DNA of 25,868 nucleotides from CALCKU01 sp964607445 (GTDB lineage Bacteria; Pseudomonadota; Alphaproteobacteria; Caulobacterales; Maricaulaceae). The position numbers and the translations under genes were made by a program. Below the pieces are notes generated by a model. It was not told where the DNA came from, did no database searches, and was given only the letters and a program-made list of their open reading frames with translations. The DNA lies in contig CAZSKN010000028.1 of the NCBI GenBank assembly GCA_964607445.1, forward strand, positions 1 to 25,868, written 5' to 3'. The first letter of the stretch is position 1. The number at the start of each line of letters is the position of its first letter. Of the stretch, positions 1 to 8,329 are shown piece after piece.

Positions 1-2
1 GC

Positions 3-224
3 GGAGAACAAAGCACTATGGTTATGGGCGAAGGTAAGTCACCGAGACTTTCTCATCTGCGTGCTTTGGGCGAGGTCGCTGGAGTTCGCAAAGTTCTAGT
101 TGACGACATCATTGACCAAGCACGAGCAGTACTCGCGGACTGGGCAAGCCTTGCAAAAGAATACGGCGTGAGAACGAGCAACATTCGTTTGATTGTGGAA
201 CGAATGGCGGGGCGGATTGAATGA
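3..224 (+). CDS. HipA-family toxin, C-terminal end (partial)
   Basis: The reading frame is open from base 3 to the stop at 222-224, so the gene enters from outside the window; the ATG at 18 is probably internal. The peptide carries the usual end of HipA-type proteins: a short conserved stretch around STMVMG, then a helical region with DDIIDQAR and ADWASLAKEYGV. HipA toxins are Ser/Thr kinases that phosphorylate aminoacyl-tRNA synthetases and are held by the DNA-binding antitoxin HipB. The catalytic part is not visible here, so activity cannot be judged. A weak terminator-like hairpin follows about 40 bases downstream, so it is probably not co-transcribed with the operon at 719. Identification rests on a short tail only. 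Confidence 0.6.
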   Translation, partial: GEQSTMVMGEGKSPRLSHLRALGEVAGVRKVLVDDIIDQARAVLADWASLAKEYGVRTSNIRLIVERMAGRIE

Positions 225-261
225 TATTGGAATTCATTAAGTACTTCGAAGTCTAAATTAA

Positions 262-290
262 AACACTGCGGCGTTCAGTATTTTTATTTG
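262..290 (+). terminator. Weak terminator-like hairpin after the HipA-type gene
   Basis: AACACTG (262-268) pairs with CAGTATT (276-282) with one mismatch across a seven-base loop. The right arm runs into a T-rich stretch. The stem is short and AT-rich, so this is only a candidate. Confidence 0.3.
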
Positions 291-712
291 GCAGGTAATG
301 CTACTGTTTTGCCTTTCATTGGTAGAATTGCGAATTTTTTAAATGAACGAATATGGATTTTCGACTGATTACCAAAAGTAGCTTTTCATTGATGAAATTT
401 TTTTGGCTTCATGCATCTAAATTCTTGTGAAAAAGATAACGCGCACAACCCAATATTGCCGAATTGGTGACGGTCTCCATTATTCTGATTTGGGATGTCA
501 TTGAGTAACTTGGTGACGTAGTGCCCACTAAGGCCAGTTCATAATGAAAAATAAGGTGTTAGAATGTTGATCGTGCTTTGATCTATTAATAATGCAACAA
601 TGCGCCATAACATTTTTAAGTGGTATTCCTGCCTTAATTATGTTAGCAAAAATTTCAGGTGGGGCGCCAGAACCAGAATAATAATTATGTTTACGTTCTA
701 CCTTTTTGAGAC

Positions 713-717
713 GGAGG
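713..717 (+). promoter_or_regulatory. Shine-Dalgarno GGAGG that bears on the start of the glycyl-radical gene
   Basis: A perfect GGAGG lies only one base before the GTG at 719 but seven bases before an in-frame TTG at 725. The spacing favours TTG 725 as the working start, or allows either codon to be used. The ATG at 729 is out of frame and is followed at once by TAA. Confidence 0.55.
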
Positions 718-718
718 C

Positions 719-3310
719 GTGAAGTTGCATGTAAATATACTCAAGTACTGGCAACATTTACAAAATCTTCCGCCAGTTCATCGTGATCGCCCGGCCCCGC
801 GCATATGTCGTCTCATGACCGACATGTTTGAGTCTTGGACCAGTAAGAGCCCTTTTCCGGAATTTGGCTGTTTCGGACATTTAAGGGACCACAAACCCAG
901 TGTCCTAAACGCGCCGCTTCCCATTCGCCGTGCACATTCCATGGCCATCATGCTCGATATGATTTCAAGCGATTGGGGGCGTGATCGGCAATTTTTCAAT
1001 GTGTCCGGTGATGAATTGGTCGTGGGTAACATGCCACCATATTCAGTCGGCCAAGGCAAGGAAATCATGGACTACCTTCTCGCCGATCAGGACGGCGGCG
1101 AGGATGAACGCCTGAAGTTTGAGATAGGATATATGAACCCGTGGTCTAATTTTGGCCATATCTGTCCAAACTATGAGCGCCTGGTGAATGTAGGCGTTCG
1201 CACTATGATCGAAGAATGTCGGGAGCGCAAAGGCCAAGCCGATGATGTTCAATCTGTATTTTACGATTCCGTCGAGATTGCGTTGGAAGGCGTCATCAAT
1301 TTTGCGGAAAATTATGCCAATGAATGCGATCGGCGAAAGGCCGAATTTGAAGCCGTATTGGCTAGAACGGAAAGTCAGTCTCAACACGATATACTGAAAG
1401 AGCGTATCCAAACCATGACAGACGCTGCCGAGCGATTAAGGCGTGTCCCGGCAGAACCATGTCAGTCCTTTCAGGATGCAATCCAGGTCATTTACCTGAT
1501 GAATAGCGCCCTTCATTGGACCGGCGAACTCACCTCCCTGGGTCGACTGGATCAAATTCTGAACCCATTTTTCGAGAAGGATAATATCTCAGAAGGTCAA
1601 GCACAGGAAATCATCGATTGTTTTTGGGTTAAACTGGATGAGCAGGTGGTTCTGGATAACAGGCTCGTCGAGGATCACTTTACATCGGCAGATGGTGCGT
1701 TGCTCGGTGCTGGCGGACCCAGTAATTTCGATCAGGGCGCCCTGATTAACCAGTGGATGCAGCAGGTCACAATCGGTGGATATGTCGCCGATAATGAAGA
1801 GGTCGAAAAGGACGGAACCAATGCCGTTACGCGCATGTGTTTACACGCAGCACGAAAATTTCCATTCAATTGTCCCACCGTTGATCTGCGGGTTCACGAA
1901 AATACGGATGACGACATTTTAGAGTTGGCAGCAGAAGCTCTCCTTAGCGGCGGTGCGCATCCGATCTTAATGAACGATGATAAACTCGTACCGGCTCTGC
2001 ATAATTCCGGTGAAAATGTGGACCTCAGAAGCGCGAGAAATTACGCGTGTGATGGCTGCTATGAAACCCACTTCCCAGGCGAGACAGAGTTTAGTTTTAT
2101 TTATGTTCCGGGCGTCGATGTTCTGGAAAAAGCCTTAAATAGTGGCGCTGGTTTCGGATCGTCCGGCTCCCAGAACCTGCGCGGCTCCAAAGGCAGTTTT
2201 AGAACAAAGCCAGCATCTGACATTCAGAGTTTTGAGGAATTTTACGATTTGATTGAAAGTCATATCTGGCTCGGCATTAATCAAAGATTGTCGGGATTGA
2301 TCAATGCTTATGGCGTGAAGGGCGGAATCTGCCCAACCCCGATTTTATCCGCGCTTATAGATGGATGCCTGGAGTCGGGCCGAGATCTCTATCACGGCGG
2401 GGCAAAATACAAGATGTTTGCTCCCCTAATGACAGGCATCAGTACGGTCGCGGACAGCTTATATGTGATCGACCATTTCGTTTTTCAGCAAAAAGATTTT
2501 TCACTTGAAAAGCTCGTAGCCTTTTTGCGCAGTGATTGGGGGAACCGGACGGACATCATCGGCCTTAAACCCGGCCCCGCTGAAGCCAAAGCCTTCCGAC
2601 AAAAATGTATCAATGCGCCCAAATTTGGATATGGCAATACTTCGGTTGACCAATATGGATGGAGACTGGCCCAAAGTTTTGCTGATGCCGTCAAGAAGGC
2701 ACTGGCTCACCCACTCCATCAATCAGGTCTCAACCGGTTAAAAGAAGAATATGGCAGCGAGGTACTGCCATTCAACATGATGATCACGCCTGGCGTCGGG
2801 ACGTTCGAACAATATGTTCTGGGCGGCTTTTTTGCCGGAGCGACGCCAGACGGTCGCCGCTCCGGGCAACCGATAGCATCTGATCTGGCGGCGTCTCCTT
2901 ACCCGCAGGATATTGACCTCCCGGATAAGTCCGCTGAGGATTATGCGTCACAGCCAGAAGACTCAATCGTTAGAACCCTGGAACGGACCTGCTCGCTAAG
3001 CCAGGCCATGTCCTCCTGGAATAATCCGTCATTTGATCTCTTCGCCGATGGTGCCCCATCTGACTTTAATATTCCGGAAGACTTTCCCCAGGATGAACTG
3101 GTCGATGTCCTGCGCATGTTCGCCAACGGCCTAGGCAGCAACATGATGACCGTAACTGTGGCGGATAGGGAGACCTTCCGCCAAGCCATGGCTAACCCCG
3201 ATTATTACAACTTGTTACGGGTGAGAATGGGAGGATGGACCGAGTTTTACAGCGTTCTCTACGGGGAGCACAAAAAACAGCACATCCGTCGCCCCATCTA
3301 TCACACTTAA
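719..3310 (+). CDS. Glycyl-radical enzyme of the pyruvate formate-lyase family
   Basis: First gene of the eight-gene operon. The 863-residue length is normal for the PFL/diol-dehydratase superfamily. Numbering from 719, the PFL-like barrel spans roughly residues 30-720. The active-site loop is GCYE with Cys447 and Glu449; family members use a thiyl Cys, and the eliminase branch has a Cys-x-Glu pair. The C-terminal glycyl-radical motif is RMGGW, where Gly839 aligns with the radical glycine and sits 24 residues from the end. These residues imply a working radical enzyme, but the substrate is unknown; the Cys-x-Glu pair hints at an eliminase/dehydratase rather than a true PFL, which has paired cysteines. 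No radical-SAM activase gene is present in the window, so activation in trans would be needed. Glycyl-radical enzymes are cleaved by oxygen, which makes the peroxidase partner notable. The exact start (GTG 719 or TTG 725) is uncertain. Confidence 0.85.
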   Translation: MKLHVNILKYWQHLQNLPPVHRDRPAPRICRLMTDMFESWTSKSPFPEFGCFGHLRDHKPSVLNAPLPIRRAHSMAIMLDMISSDWGRDRQFFNVSGDELVVGNMPPYSVGQGKEIMDYLLADQDGGEDERLKFEIGYMNPWSNFGHICPNYERLVNVGVRTMIEECRERKGQADDVQSVFYDSVEIALEGVINFAENYANECDRRKAEFEAVLARTESQSQHDILKERIQTMTDAAERLRRVPAEPCQSFQDAIQVIYLMNSALHWTGELTSLGRLDQILNPFFEKDNISEGQAQEIIDCFWVKLDEQVVLDNRLVEDHFTSADGALLGAGGPSNFDQGALINQWMQQVTIGGYVADNEEVEKDGTNAVTRMCLHAARKFPFNCPTVDLRVHENTDDDILELAAEALLSGGAHPILMNDDKLVPALHNSGENVDLRSARNYACDGCYETHFPGETEFSFIYVPGVDVLEKALNSGAGFGSSGSQNLRGSKGSFRTKPASDIQSFEEFYDLIESHIWLGINQRLSGLINAYGVKGGICPTPILSALIDGCLESGRDLYHGGAKYKMFAPLMTGISTVADSLYVIDHFVFQQKDFSLEKLVAFLRSDWGNRTDIIGLKPGPAEAKAFRQKCINAPKFGYGNTSVDQYGWRLAQSFADAVKKALAHPLHQSGLNRLKEEYGSEVLPFNMMITPGVGTFEQYVLGGFFAGATPDGRRSGQPIASDLAASPYPQDIDLPDKSAEDYASQPEDSIVRTLERTCSLSQAMSSWNNPSFDLFADGAPSDFNIPEDFPQDELVDVLRMFANGLGSNMMTVTVADRETFRQAMANPDYYNLLRVRMGGWTEFYSVLYGEHKKQHIRRPIYHT

Positions 3311-3329
3311 TCGTCATGGAGTTGACACA

Positions 3330-4715
3330 ATGACGAAAATGACAAATCTGAATATCTCGCTTCCGCTTCCCTTCGGCCTTACCAATGGCAAACACCAAAG
3401 CGGGATTACCGATCCACGCTGGCCTAAAACGCCGCCGAAAGGATTTGATCCTGAAGCCATAATCGCAACTATAAAAGAAAGGATTGATGATAAGCGATTA
3501 GATCCAGAACATTTTGATTTATTGGTCGTGGAAGACGTCCGCGAGTCCTATCAAAAAGACTATGCCGGTCGAATTTCCAAACAAAGGCATATCTCCATTC
3601 TGCGAGCCGACGTCCTGGGGGAGACTCAAAATGAGCTCATCAATATATTCAAATTATTGACGGAATTTGCACGTGGCGAGATAGACAAACTACCCTCCGT
3701 CAAACATTTGCGCATTCTGGAAACCATTCCGGACAGTTACCGCGTAACTGTAACCCTGGGCCTCGGAGCCTCACTCTTTACGACATTGGACGGATTTGAT
3801 CGTTTTGGCATTGGAAATTTGAAGCCTCGATATTTGAAAAACATGCCGTCATTCACAGGGGATGCCCCTGATCTTGATACGCGTAAATCAGCATCTGATC
3901 TAATTATTCTGATCGCCAGTGATCACCCTTATATCAATGTCGCTGTTGTTCGCTTTTTCGCCGAGTATTTTAACCTAAAATACCGGGAAGATCATGGCGG
4001 CTCAAAAGATGTCATCAATATTTACGGTGTGGAAGAAGGCTTCCAACGTAAAGACACTCGCGAATTTTTGGGCTTTGACGACGGGATAGACAATATCAGT
4101 ATGCGTGAAGACGAGCTTGAGAGCCTTGTTTACATTAATGAGGCAGACAATGAGCCCGACTGGTGTGTCAACGGCACCTACCTAGTGTACCGGAAAATCC
4201 GCGAACACATGCCGACATGGGAAAAACTAGATGTTAGCGCCCAGGAAAAAATGATCGGGCGAGACAAGGAAACTGGTAAACCCTTATCCCGGGAGACCGA
4301 AGGTCCGAAAGGCATGACACCAGTCTACCATGACGGCAAAAACGAAGCGGACGGACCACTCAATTCACACATCCGAAAAGTTCAACCACGCCGAAATGCC
4401 AAAGACCTTTTTGGACTGGATGATCTTGAACGTCGCTTCCTAAGGCGTCCTTATCCATTCTTTGATGGACTAGATGAAAACGGTAAATCCATTAACGGCC
4501 TGCAGTTTCTGGCATTTATGAAAAGTATTCAGCAACAATTCGAACACGTGGTGAATATGTGGCAACTTAATCCGGATTTCCCTGTTAAGGGGGCCGGAAT
4601 AGACGCGCTTTATCACCATAATATTTTGGAAACGCTGGATGGGGGATATTACTTTTGTCCACCAGGATTAAAATCCGAAGCCGATTTTTTCGCCTCCGGT
4701 CTGTTTCAAAACTAG
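3330..4715 (+). CDS. DyP-type heme peroxidase
   Basis: Second gene of the operon, 19 bases after the glycyl-radical gene, with GGAG eight bases before the ATG. The 461-residue protein has DyP-family signatures: the GxxDG motif as GFDDG at residues 248-252 with Asp251, the block GTYLVYRKIREH, the RDKETGKPL block, a probable proximal heme ligand His347 in SHIRKVQPR, the FLRRPYPF segment that supplies the distal arginine, and the CPPG block near the C-terminus. DyP enzymes use peroxide to oxidise dyes, phenolics or unknown native substrates, and are often cytoplasmic or encapsulin cargo. No Tat or Sec signal is seen, so a cytoplasmic role is likely. It is longer than compact bacterial DyPs and has an N-terminal part of about 60 residues without a recognised domain. 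Its coupling to an oxygen-sensitive radical enzyme suggests either peroxide removal or a shared redox reaction; both are inference. Confidence 0.85.
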   Translation: MTKMTNLNISLPLPFGLTNGKHQSGITDPRWPKTPPKGFDPEAIIATIKERIDDKRLDPEHFDLLVVEDVRESYQKDYAGRISKQRHISILRADVLGETQNELINIFKLLTEFARGEIDKLPSVKHLRILETIPDSYRVTVTLGLGASLFTTLDGFDRFGIGNLKPRYLKNMPSFTGDAPDLDTRKSASDLIILIASDHPYINVAVVRFFAEYFNLKYREDHGGSKDVINIYGVEEGFQRKDTREFLGFDDGIDNISMREDELESLVYINEADNEPDWCVNGTYLVYRKIREHMPTWEKLDVSAQEKMIGRDKETGKPLSRETEGPKGMTPVYHDGKNEADGPLNSHIRKVQPRRNAKDLFGLDDLERRFLRRPYPFFDGLDENGKSINGLQFLAFMKSIQQQFEHVVNMWQLNPDFPVKGAGIDALYHHNILETLDGGYYFCPPGLKSEADFFASGLFQN

Positions 4716-4716
4716 T

Positions 4717-5592
4717 ATGAGCCGGAAGCCCACAGCGACATCAAAACGTGCTCAGGGCATGATCAAACGCCGCTTGAAAAATGGCGTCATTGAGGATTCC
4801 GACCGGAGATATTTATTGCAACGGCTCAATATCAGCACAGAAGATTTGTTGCTTGAAACCATGGACGTTGTCAAAAAACTGGCGTCGCCGGAAACCTCGG
4901 GTTATAAAGTGGGTGCGGCCGCTCTTGGCGGCTCCGGTAATATTTATGCCGGCGTCAATGTCGAATTAAAATATTCGGATGTTTCACAGACCATCCATGC
5001 TGAGCAATGTGCAGTTATTAATGCCTTTCATGAGGGAGAATCCACGCTCCAAATGTTGGCTGTATCGGCTGCTCCCTGCGGATATTGCCGCCAGTTTCTA
5101 TATGAAATCAACGGTAAATCACCTTTGCAAATACTATTCAGGGGCCAACCGAAAACGCCTTTGTCTCATTTCTTACCTTCCCCTTTCGGGCCTCAGAATC
5201 TGGGCGTGCAAGGTGGGTTGCTGACCCCGAGATCACATGGCCTGAGCCGTCCTCGTTCAACAGGGTCGAACCCGATGTCGGCAACTGCCGTGAACTGGGC
5301 GAACAAAAGTTACGCACCTTATACAAGCGCTTTTGCCGGTGTCGCTTTGATGCTGACCGATGGTCATGTACTAGGGGGAACCTATCTGGAAAACGCAGCG
5401 TTCAATCCCAGCCTGTCCCCCATAAAGACGGCGCTTTGCCGTCTGTTGATTTCGGGGCGGAGCCTGGATGACGTTCGCGCCATTTATGTAGCGCAGGCCG
5501 CTACCTCTAAAATCAACCACATGTACGCGGTCGAACACATCGCCCATTGTCTGCCTGGGGTCGTCCCTGTCCAATTTGAATTGCTTAGTTAA
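4717..5592 (+). CDS. cdd: Cytidine deaminase (two-domain, Escherichia coli Cdd-like)
   Basis: Third gene of the operon. The ATG is one base after the peroxidase stop and has no good Shine-Dalgarno, so translation is probably coupled. The 291-residue length matches the dimeric two-domain Cdd class rather than the short tetrameric class. The catalytic domain shows HAE at residues 94-96 (zinc ligand His94, proton-shuttle Glu96) and PCGYC at 120-124 (zinc ligands Cys121 and Cys124). The C-terminal half (about 195-285) is the catalytically dead second domain. The family converts cytidine or deoxycytidine to the uridine form. A housekeeping salvage gene would not normally sit in such an operon. Here it may act on nucleotides produced by the neighbouring hydrolases or alter a signalling or damaged nucleotide. 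That role is inference; the enzyme family is secure. Confidence 0.85.
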   Translation: MSRKPTATSKRAQGMIKRRLKNGVIEDSDRRYLLQRLNISTEDLLLETMDVVKKLASPETSGYKVGAAALGGSGNIYAGVNVELKYSDVSQTIHAEQCAVINAFHEGESTLQMLAVSAAPCGYCRQFLYEINGKSPLQILFRGQPKTPLSHFLPSPFGPQNLGVQGGLLTPRSHGLSRPRSTGSNPMSATAVNWANKSYAPYTSAFAGVALMLTDGHVLGGTYLENAAFNPSLSPIKTALCRLLISGRSLDDVRAIYVAQAATSKINHMYAVEHIAHCLPGVVPVQFELLS

Positions 5593-5606
5593 ATGGAGAT
5601 CACCTT

Positions 5607-6422
5607 ATGAGCGCCAAAAATAAAATCCAGAGCTTCTATTTTTTCGATTTGGACGATAATGCTTTTTTTTTAGATACGCCTGTATTTATCAAAAATCTGA
5701 AAACCGGAGATGTTAAATCCGTTTCCACTCACAAATTTGCCGAAATGCGCGGCATGCTCGGCAATACGGATCCATGGACAGATTACGCTTTATTTGATGG
5801 ATCCTACAAAAATTTTAGAGATCGCGGCCAGCGAGGTAAAAAAGAATATCTGGTTGAAGATATCGAAAATACCATCAAAAAGCCTGATAGTGAATGGCAA
5901 GGTCCTGCCTTTAAAATGTTGCAATATGCCTGTGCGAAAGGCCGTCCCATCGGCATTGTAACGGCCCGCGGACATAGTCGAGCCACCATCAAAAAAGGAT
6001 TAAAAGTCCTCGTTGATCACAAATATTTGGACAACCCCCCAAAATTCCTCAACATCTATGCCGTCAGCAATGATAGTATGAGAAATGAGCTACTCAACAG
6101 TGTCACGGATCCCGCTGAGCGCGAAGCCATTGAAAATGATCCCGACCCGACATCACCTTTAAAACGCATTGCTATTCGCAATCTGGTCGAAGCCGGTCTT
6201 AATAAATACGGCAAAAAACCTGAACATAATTTCGGCATGTCGGATGATGACCCGAGAAATGTCGACTTGATCATCAAGGCCATGTGCGATTGCAAAAAGA
6301 AATACAAAGACAAAAGATTTTTCGTCATCAACACGCACAAAGGCGAGCATGTGAAACTGGAAGTCTTTCCAATGGATTTCCCGGTCACAAAGCGTCCGGA
6401 AGCAGATGAAATCTTCGGTTAA
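5607..6422 (+). CDS. HAD-like hydrolase, probable phosphatase
   Basis: Fourth gene of the operon, 14 bases after the deaminase, with GGAG upstream of the ATG. The 271-residue protein has a HAD pattern: motif I as FFDLDDN with nucleophile Asp14 and Asp16, motif II Thr119 in GIVTAR, a candidate motif III Lys186, and an acidic motif IV at SDDDP (Asp213-215). The position after the second Asp of motif I is usually Thr or Val but is Asn18 here, which may mark an unusual subfamily. An insertion between motifs I and II (about residues 25-100) would form a cap. HAD phosphatases remove phosphate from sugars, nucleotides or nucleic-acid ends. With PLD and EEP enzymes immediately downstream, a phosphate-removing step after strand or headgroup cleavage is plausible. 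The substrate is unknown. Confidence 0.65.
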   Translation: MSAKNKIQSFYFFDLDDNAFFLDTPVFIKNLKTGDVKSVSTHKFAEMRGMLGNTDPWTDYALFDGSYKNFRDRGQRGKKEYLVEDIENTIKKPDSEWQGPAFKMLQYACAKGRPIGIVTARGHSRATIKKGLKVLVDHKYLDNPPKFLNIYAVSNDSMRNELLNSVTDPAEREAIENDPDPTSPLKRIAIRNLVEAGLNKYGKKPEHNFGMSDDDPRNVDLIIKAMCDCKKKYKDKRFFVINTHKGEHVKLEVFPMDFPVTKRPEADEIFG

Positions 6423-6437
6423 TCAAAGGGGCAAACT

Positions 6438-8315
6438 ATGCGTAGATACAAATCAAATGGTAAAATATCGGTTCAGGTCTATGCGGGTACGCATGTGGCA
6501 CTGCTGGGGATGAATGTATCATCAGAGGCGCGAAAAGGTCTGCTTGGCTTCACAATTGAAAAAAAGGGCGCAAGATCAAGTAAATTTAAAGCCCTGCGAG
6601 GTGGGCCTCGTTATTTCAAGAACTTTGACAACCTCCCAAATAATGACAGTTCTGTGACCCCTATTCAATCCATGATGTGGGCCGACTATACGCTGGGCCC
6701 TGGAAAAGCATATGAATTTCGCGTCACCCCTGTTTATGGTCAGCCCGGCAATCTCAAAAAAGGGTCTCCGGTTTCGGTCAAAATTGAAACCGAGCGACAG
6801 GACGATGGCATACATGGTGTCTATTTTAATCGGGGCGTCGCAGGGAGCCAGGCCTATACACGGCGATTTGGAAAATATCTTCGCTATTATCCCGGCGAAA
6901 TATTCACCCGCAATGGTCCCAAACTCATTTCCAAACCCTTTATAAAACCTGGCGATGTCCCGGACAATGATGCCTATAAATGGCTGTCAAGAGGTCTGGA
7001 AGAAGGCATGCTGAAGTTTCTGTCCCAAGCCAAAGACGAGAGTTGGTCCGTCCGCGCATCCGTTTACGAGTTTTCATGGAAACCGGTCATTCAAGCCTTT
7101 GTTGACGCCATTGATCGCGGCGTGGATGTGAAAATTATTCATCACTGTAAAATGAAAAGCGAGTATATCCTCAAATATCAAAGAGGTCAGCAACTGGTAA
7201 ATACCTCGGTCTGGGGCAATGGCGCACATCCGGATGTAATCTTTAAGAACCGATACGGAATGAAAACCCAAGAACCTGACGGCATTGCCAAAACGGCACT
7301 TGCCACGGTTCGGGAAATGGGGTCCGTGAAGCAGAAAGATTTCCAATCACTTGAACATATGATGATCAAGCGAACCAACACGGCGATCTCCCACAATAAG
7401 TTCATTATTCTGCTCAAGGATGGTGTCCCTCAACAGGTCTGGACTGGATCCACCAACTTTACGGGCGGAGGTATTTTCGGTCAGTCTAATGTCGGACATG
7501 TTATCCGGGACAAAGATGTCGCCCAGGCCTATTTTGACTTCTGGACAATGCTATCCGGTGATCCAAAAAGCAAAGACGGAAAAGCAGGTAATATATCCCG
7601 AACACCCAATATTTCCGGTGAGCCGAAAAAAGGGGTCACCCCTATTTTCAGTCCTCGGCCCGATGAGGGCATTTTGAACTGGTATGCAGATCGGATCACA
7701 GCAGCGAAGTCCTCGGTCTTTCTGACGACAGCTTTTACAGTCAGCGACCCTTTCATTGCCGCCTTGAAAAAAGACGGAAACCGCGCCAGCGGCGACCCGT
7801 TTGCTCGTTATATTCTCATGGAAAGCAATGGCGGCTTACTCAAAGACAAGATTCCAGAGATGAAAAAGAGCAAGGATAATGTTCTGGCCTGGGGTGAAGT
7901 CAAAAAGAACAGAGACGAGTTGGAACAAGAGCACGACTCTATTGAAACGCTGACCGGGCTCAATGATCATGTCAATTATCTACACACTAAATATATGATC
8001 ATAGACGCGTTGACAGACGATCCGTTAGTGATTTCAGGATCGGCGAATTTCAGCTCAGCTTCGACCACCAAGAACGACGAAAACATGCTCATCATTCGCG
8101 GCAATACCCGGGTCGCTGATATTTTCGTGACGGAGTTTATGCGTTTGTTCAATCACTATGAAAGCCGAAATCATTACAACCGCATGGACGATGATGACTA
8201 TGAAAAAGCCATGTATCTGAAATCCGACGACAGTTGGACCCATCCATATTTCAACAAAAAAACCCCGCAATGGAACGAGCGCCTTCTATTCGCAGGTAAA
8301 GGCAAAGAACTTTAG
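6438..8315 (+). CDS. Phospholipase D-like protein with two HKD motifs
   Basis: Fifth gene of the operon, 15 bases after the HAD gene, with an AAAGGGG ribosome site. The 625-residue protein has an unassigned N-terminal region (1-170, partly beta-rich) and two PLD half-domains. The C-terminal motif is canonical: H516-T-K518-x4-D523 followed by GSANFS. The N-terminal motif is stretched: H319-N-K321-x6-D328 followed by GSTNFT, two residues longer than the usual HxKx4D spacing. PLD-fold enzymes hydrolyse phosphodiesters in lipids or nucleic acids through a His nucleophile. No signal peptide or membrane segment is visible, which favours an intracellular nuclease or nucleotide phosphodiesterase. PLD nucleases occur in several phage-defence systems, DISARM among them. 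The substrate remains unknown. Confidence 0.8.
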   Translation: MRRYKSNGKISVQVYAGTHVALLGMNVSSEARKGLLGFTIEKKGARSSKFKALRGGPRYFKNFDNLPNNDSSVTPIQSMMWADYTLGPGKAYEFRVTPVYGQPGNLKKGSPVSVKIETERQDDGIHGVYFNRGVAGSQAYTRRFGKYLRYYPGEIFTRNGPKLISKPFIKPGDVPDNDAYKWLSRGLEEGMLKFLSQAKDESWSVRASVYEFSWKPVIQAFVDAIDRGVDVKIIHHCKMKSEYILKYQRGQQLVNTSVWGNGAHPDVIFKNRYGMKTQEPDGIAKTALATVREMGSVKQKDFQSLEHMMIKRTNTAISHNKFIILLKDGVPQQVWTGSTNFTGGGIFGQSNVGHVIRDKDVAQAYFDFWTMLSGDPKSKDGKAGNISRTPNISGEPKKGVTPIFSPRPDEGILNWYADRITAAKSSVFLTTAFTVSDPFIAALKKDGNRASGDPFARYILMESNGGLLKDKIPEMKKSKDNVLAWGEVKKNRDELEQEHDSIETLTGLNDHVNYLHTKYMIIDALTDDPLVISGSANFSSASTTKNDENMLIIRGNTRVADIFVTEFMRLFNHYESRNHYNRMDDDDYEKAMYLKSDDSWTHPYFNKKTPQWNERLLFAGKGKEL

Positions 8316-8329
8316 CAAAGGACATTCAA

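Larger units (their letters stand above)
225..718. other. AT-rich intergenic region upstream of the glycyl-radical operon
   Basis: About 490 bases with no convincing coding frame on either strand. It holds the weak terminator near 262-290 and a short palindrome TTTCAT-TG-ATGAAA followed by a run of T. It should also contain the promoter of the operon starting at 719. No clear -35/-10 pair was found: TTGATC at 567-572 is followed by AT-rich sequence but at poor spacing. No tRNA gene or obvious attachment-site repeat was recognised. Confidence 0.5.

Noticed and set aside
560..600. Sigma-70 promoter for the operon from TTGATC at 567-572
   Set aside because: No -10 hexamer of acceptable match lies at 16-18 bases; reporting it would be guesswork.
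719..3310. Class III anaerobic ribonucleotide reductase, suggested by the nearby cytidine deaminase
   Set aside because: The GCYE loop and the RMGGW C-terminal pattern fit the PFL-type lyase/dehydratase group, and no ATP-cone or C-terminal zinc cysteine cluster of NrdD is seen.
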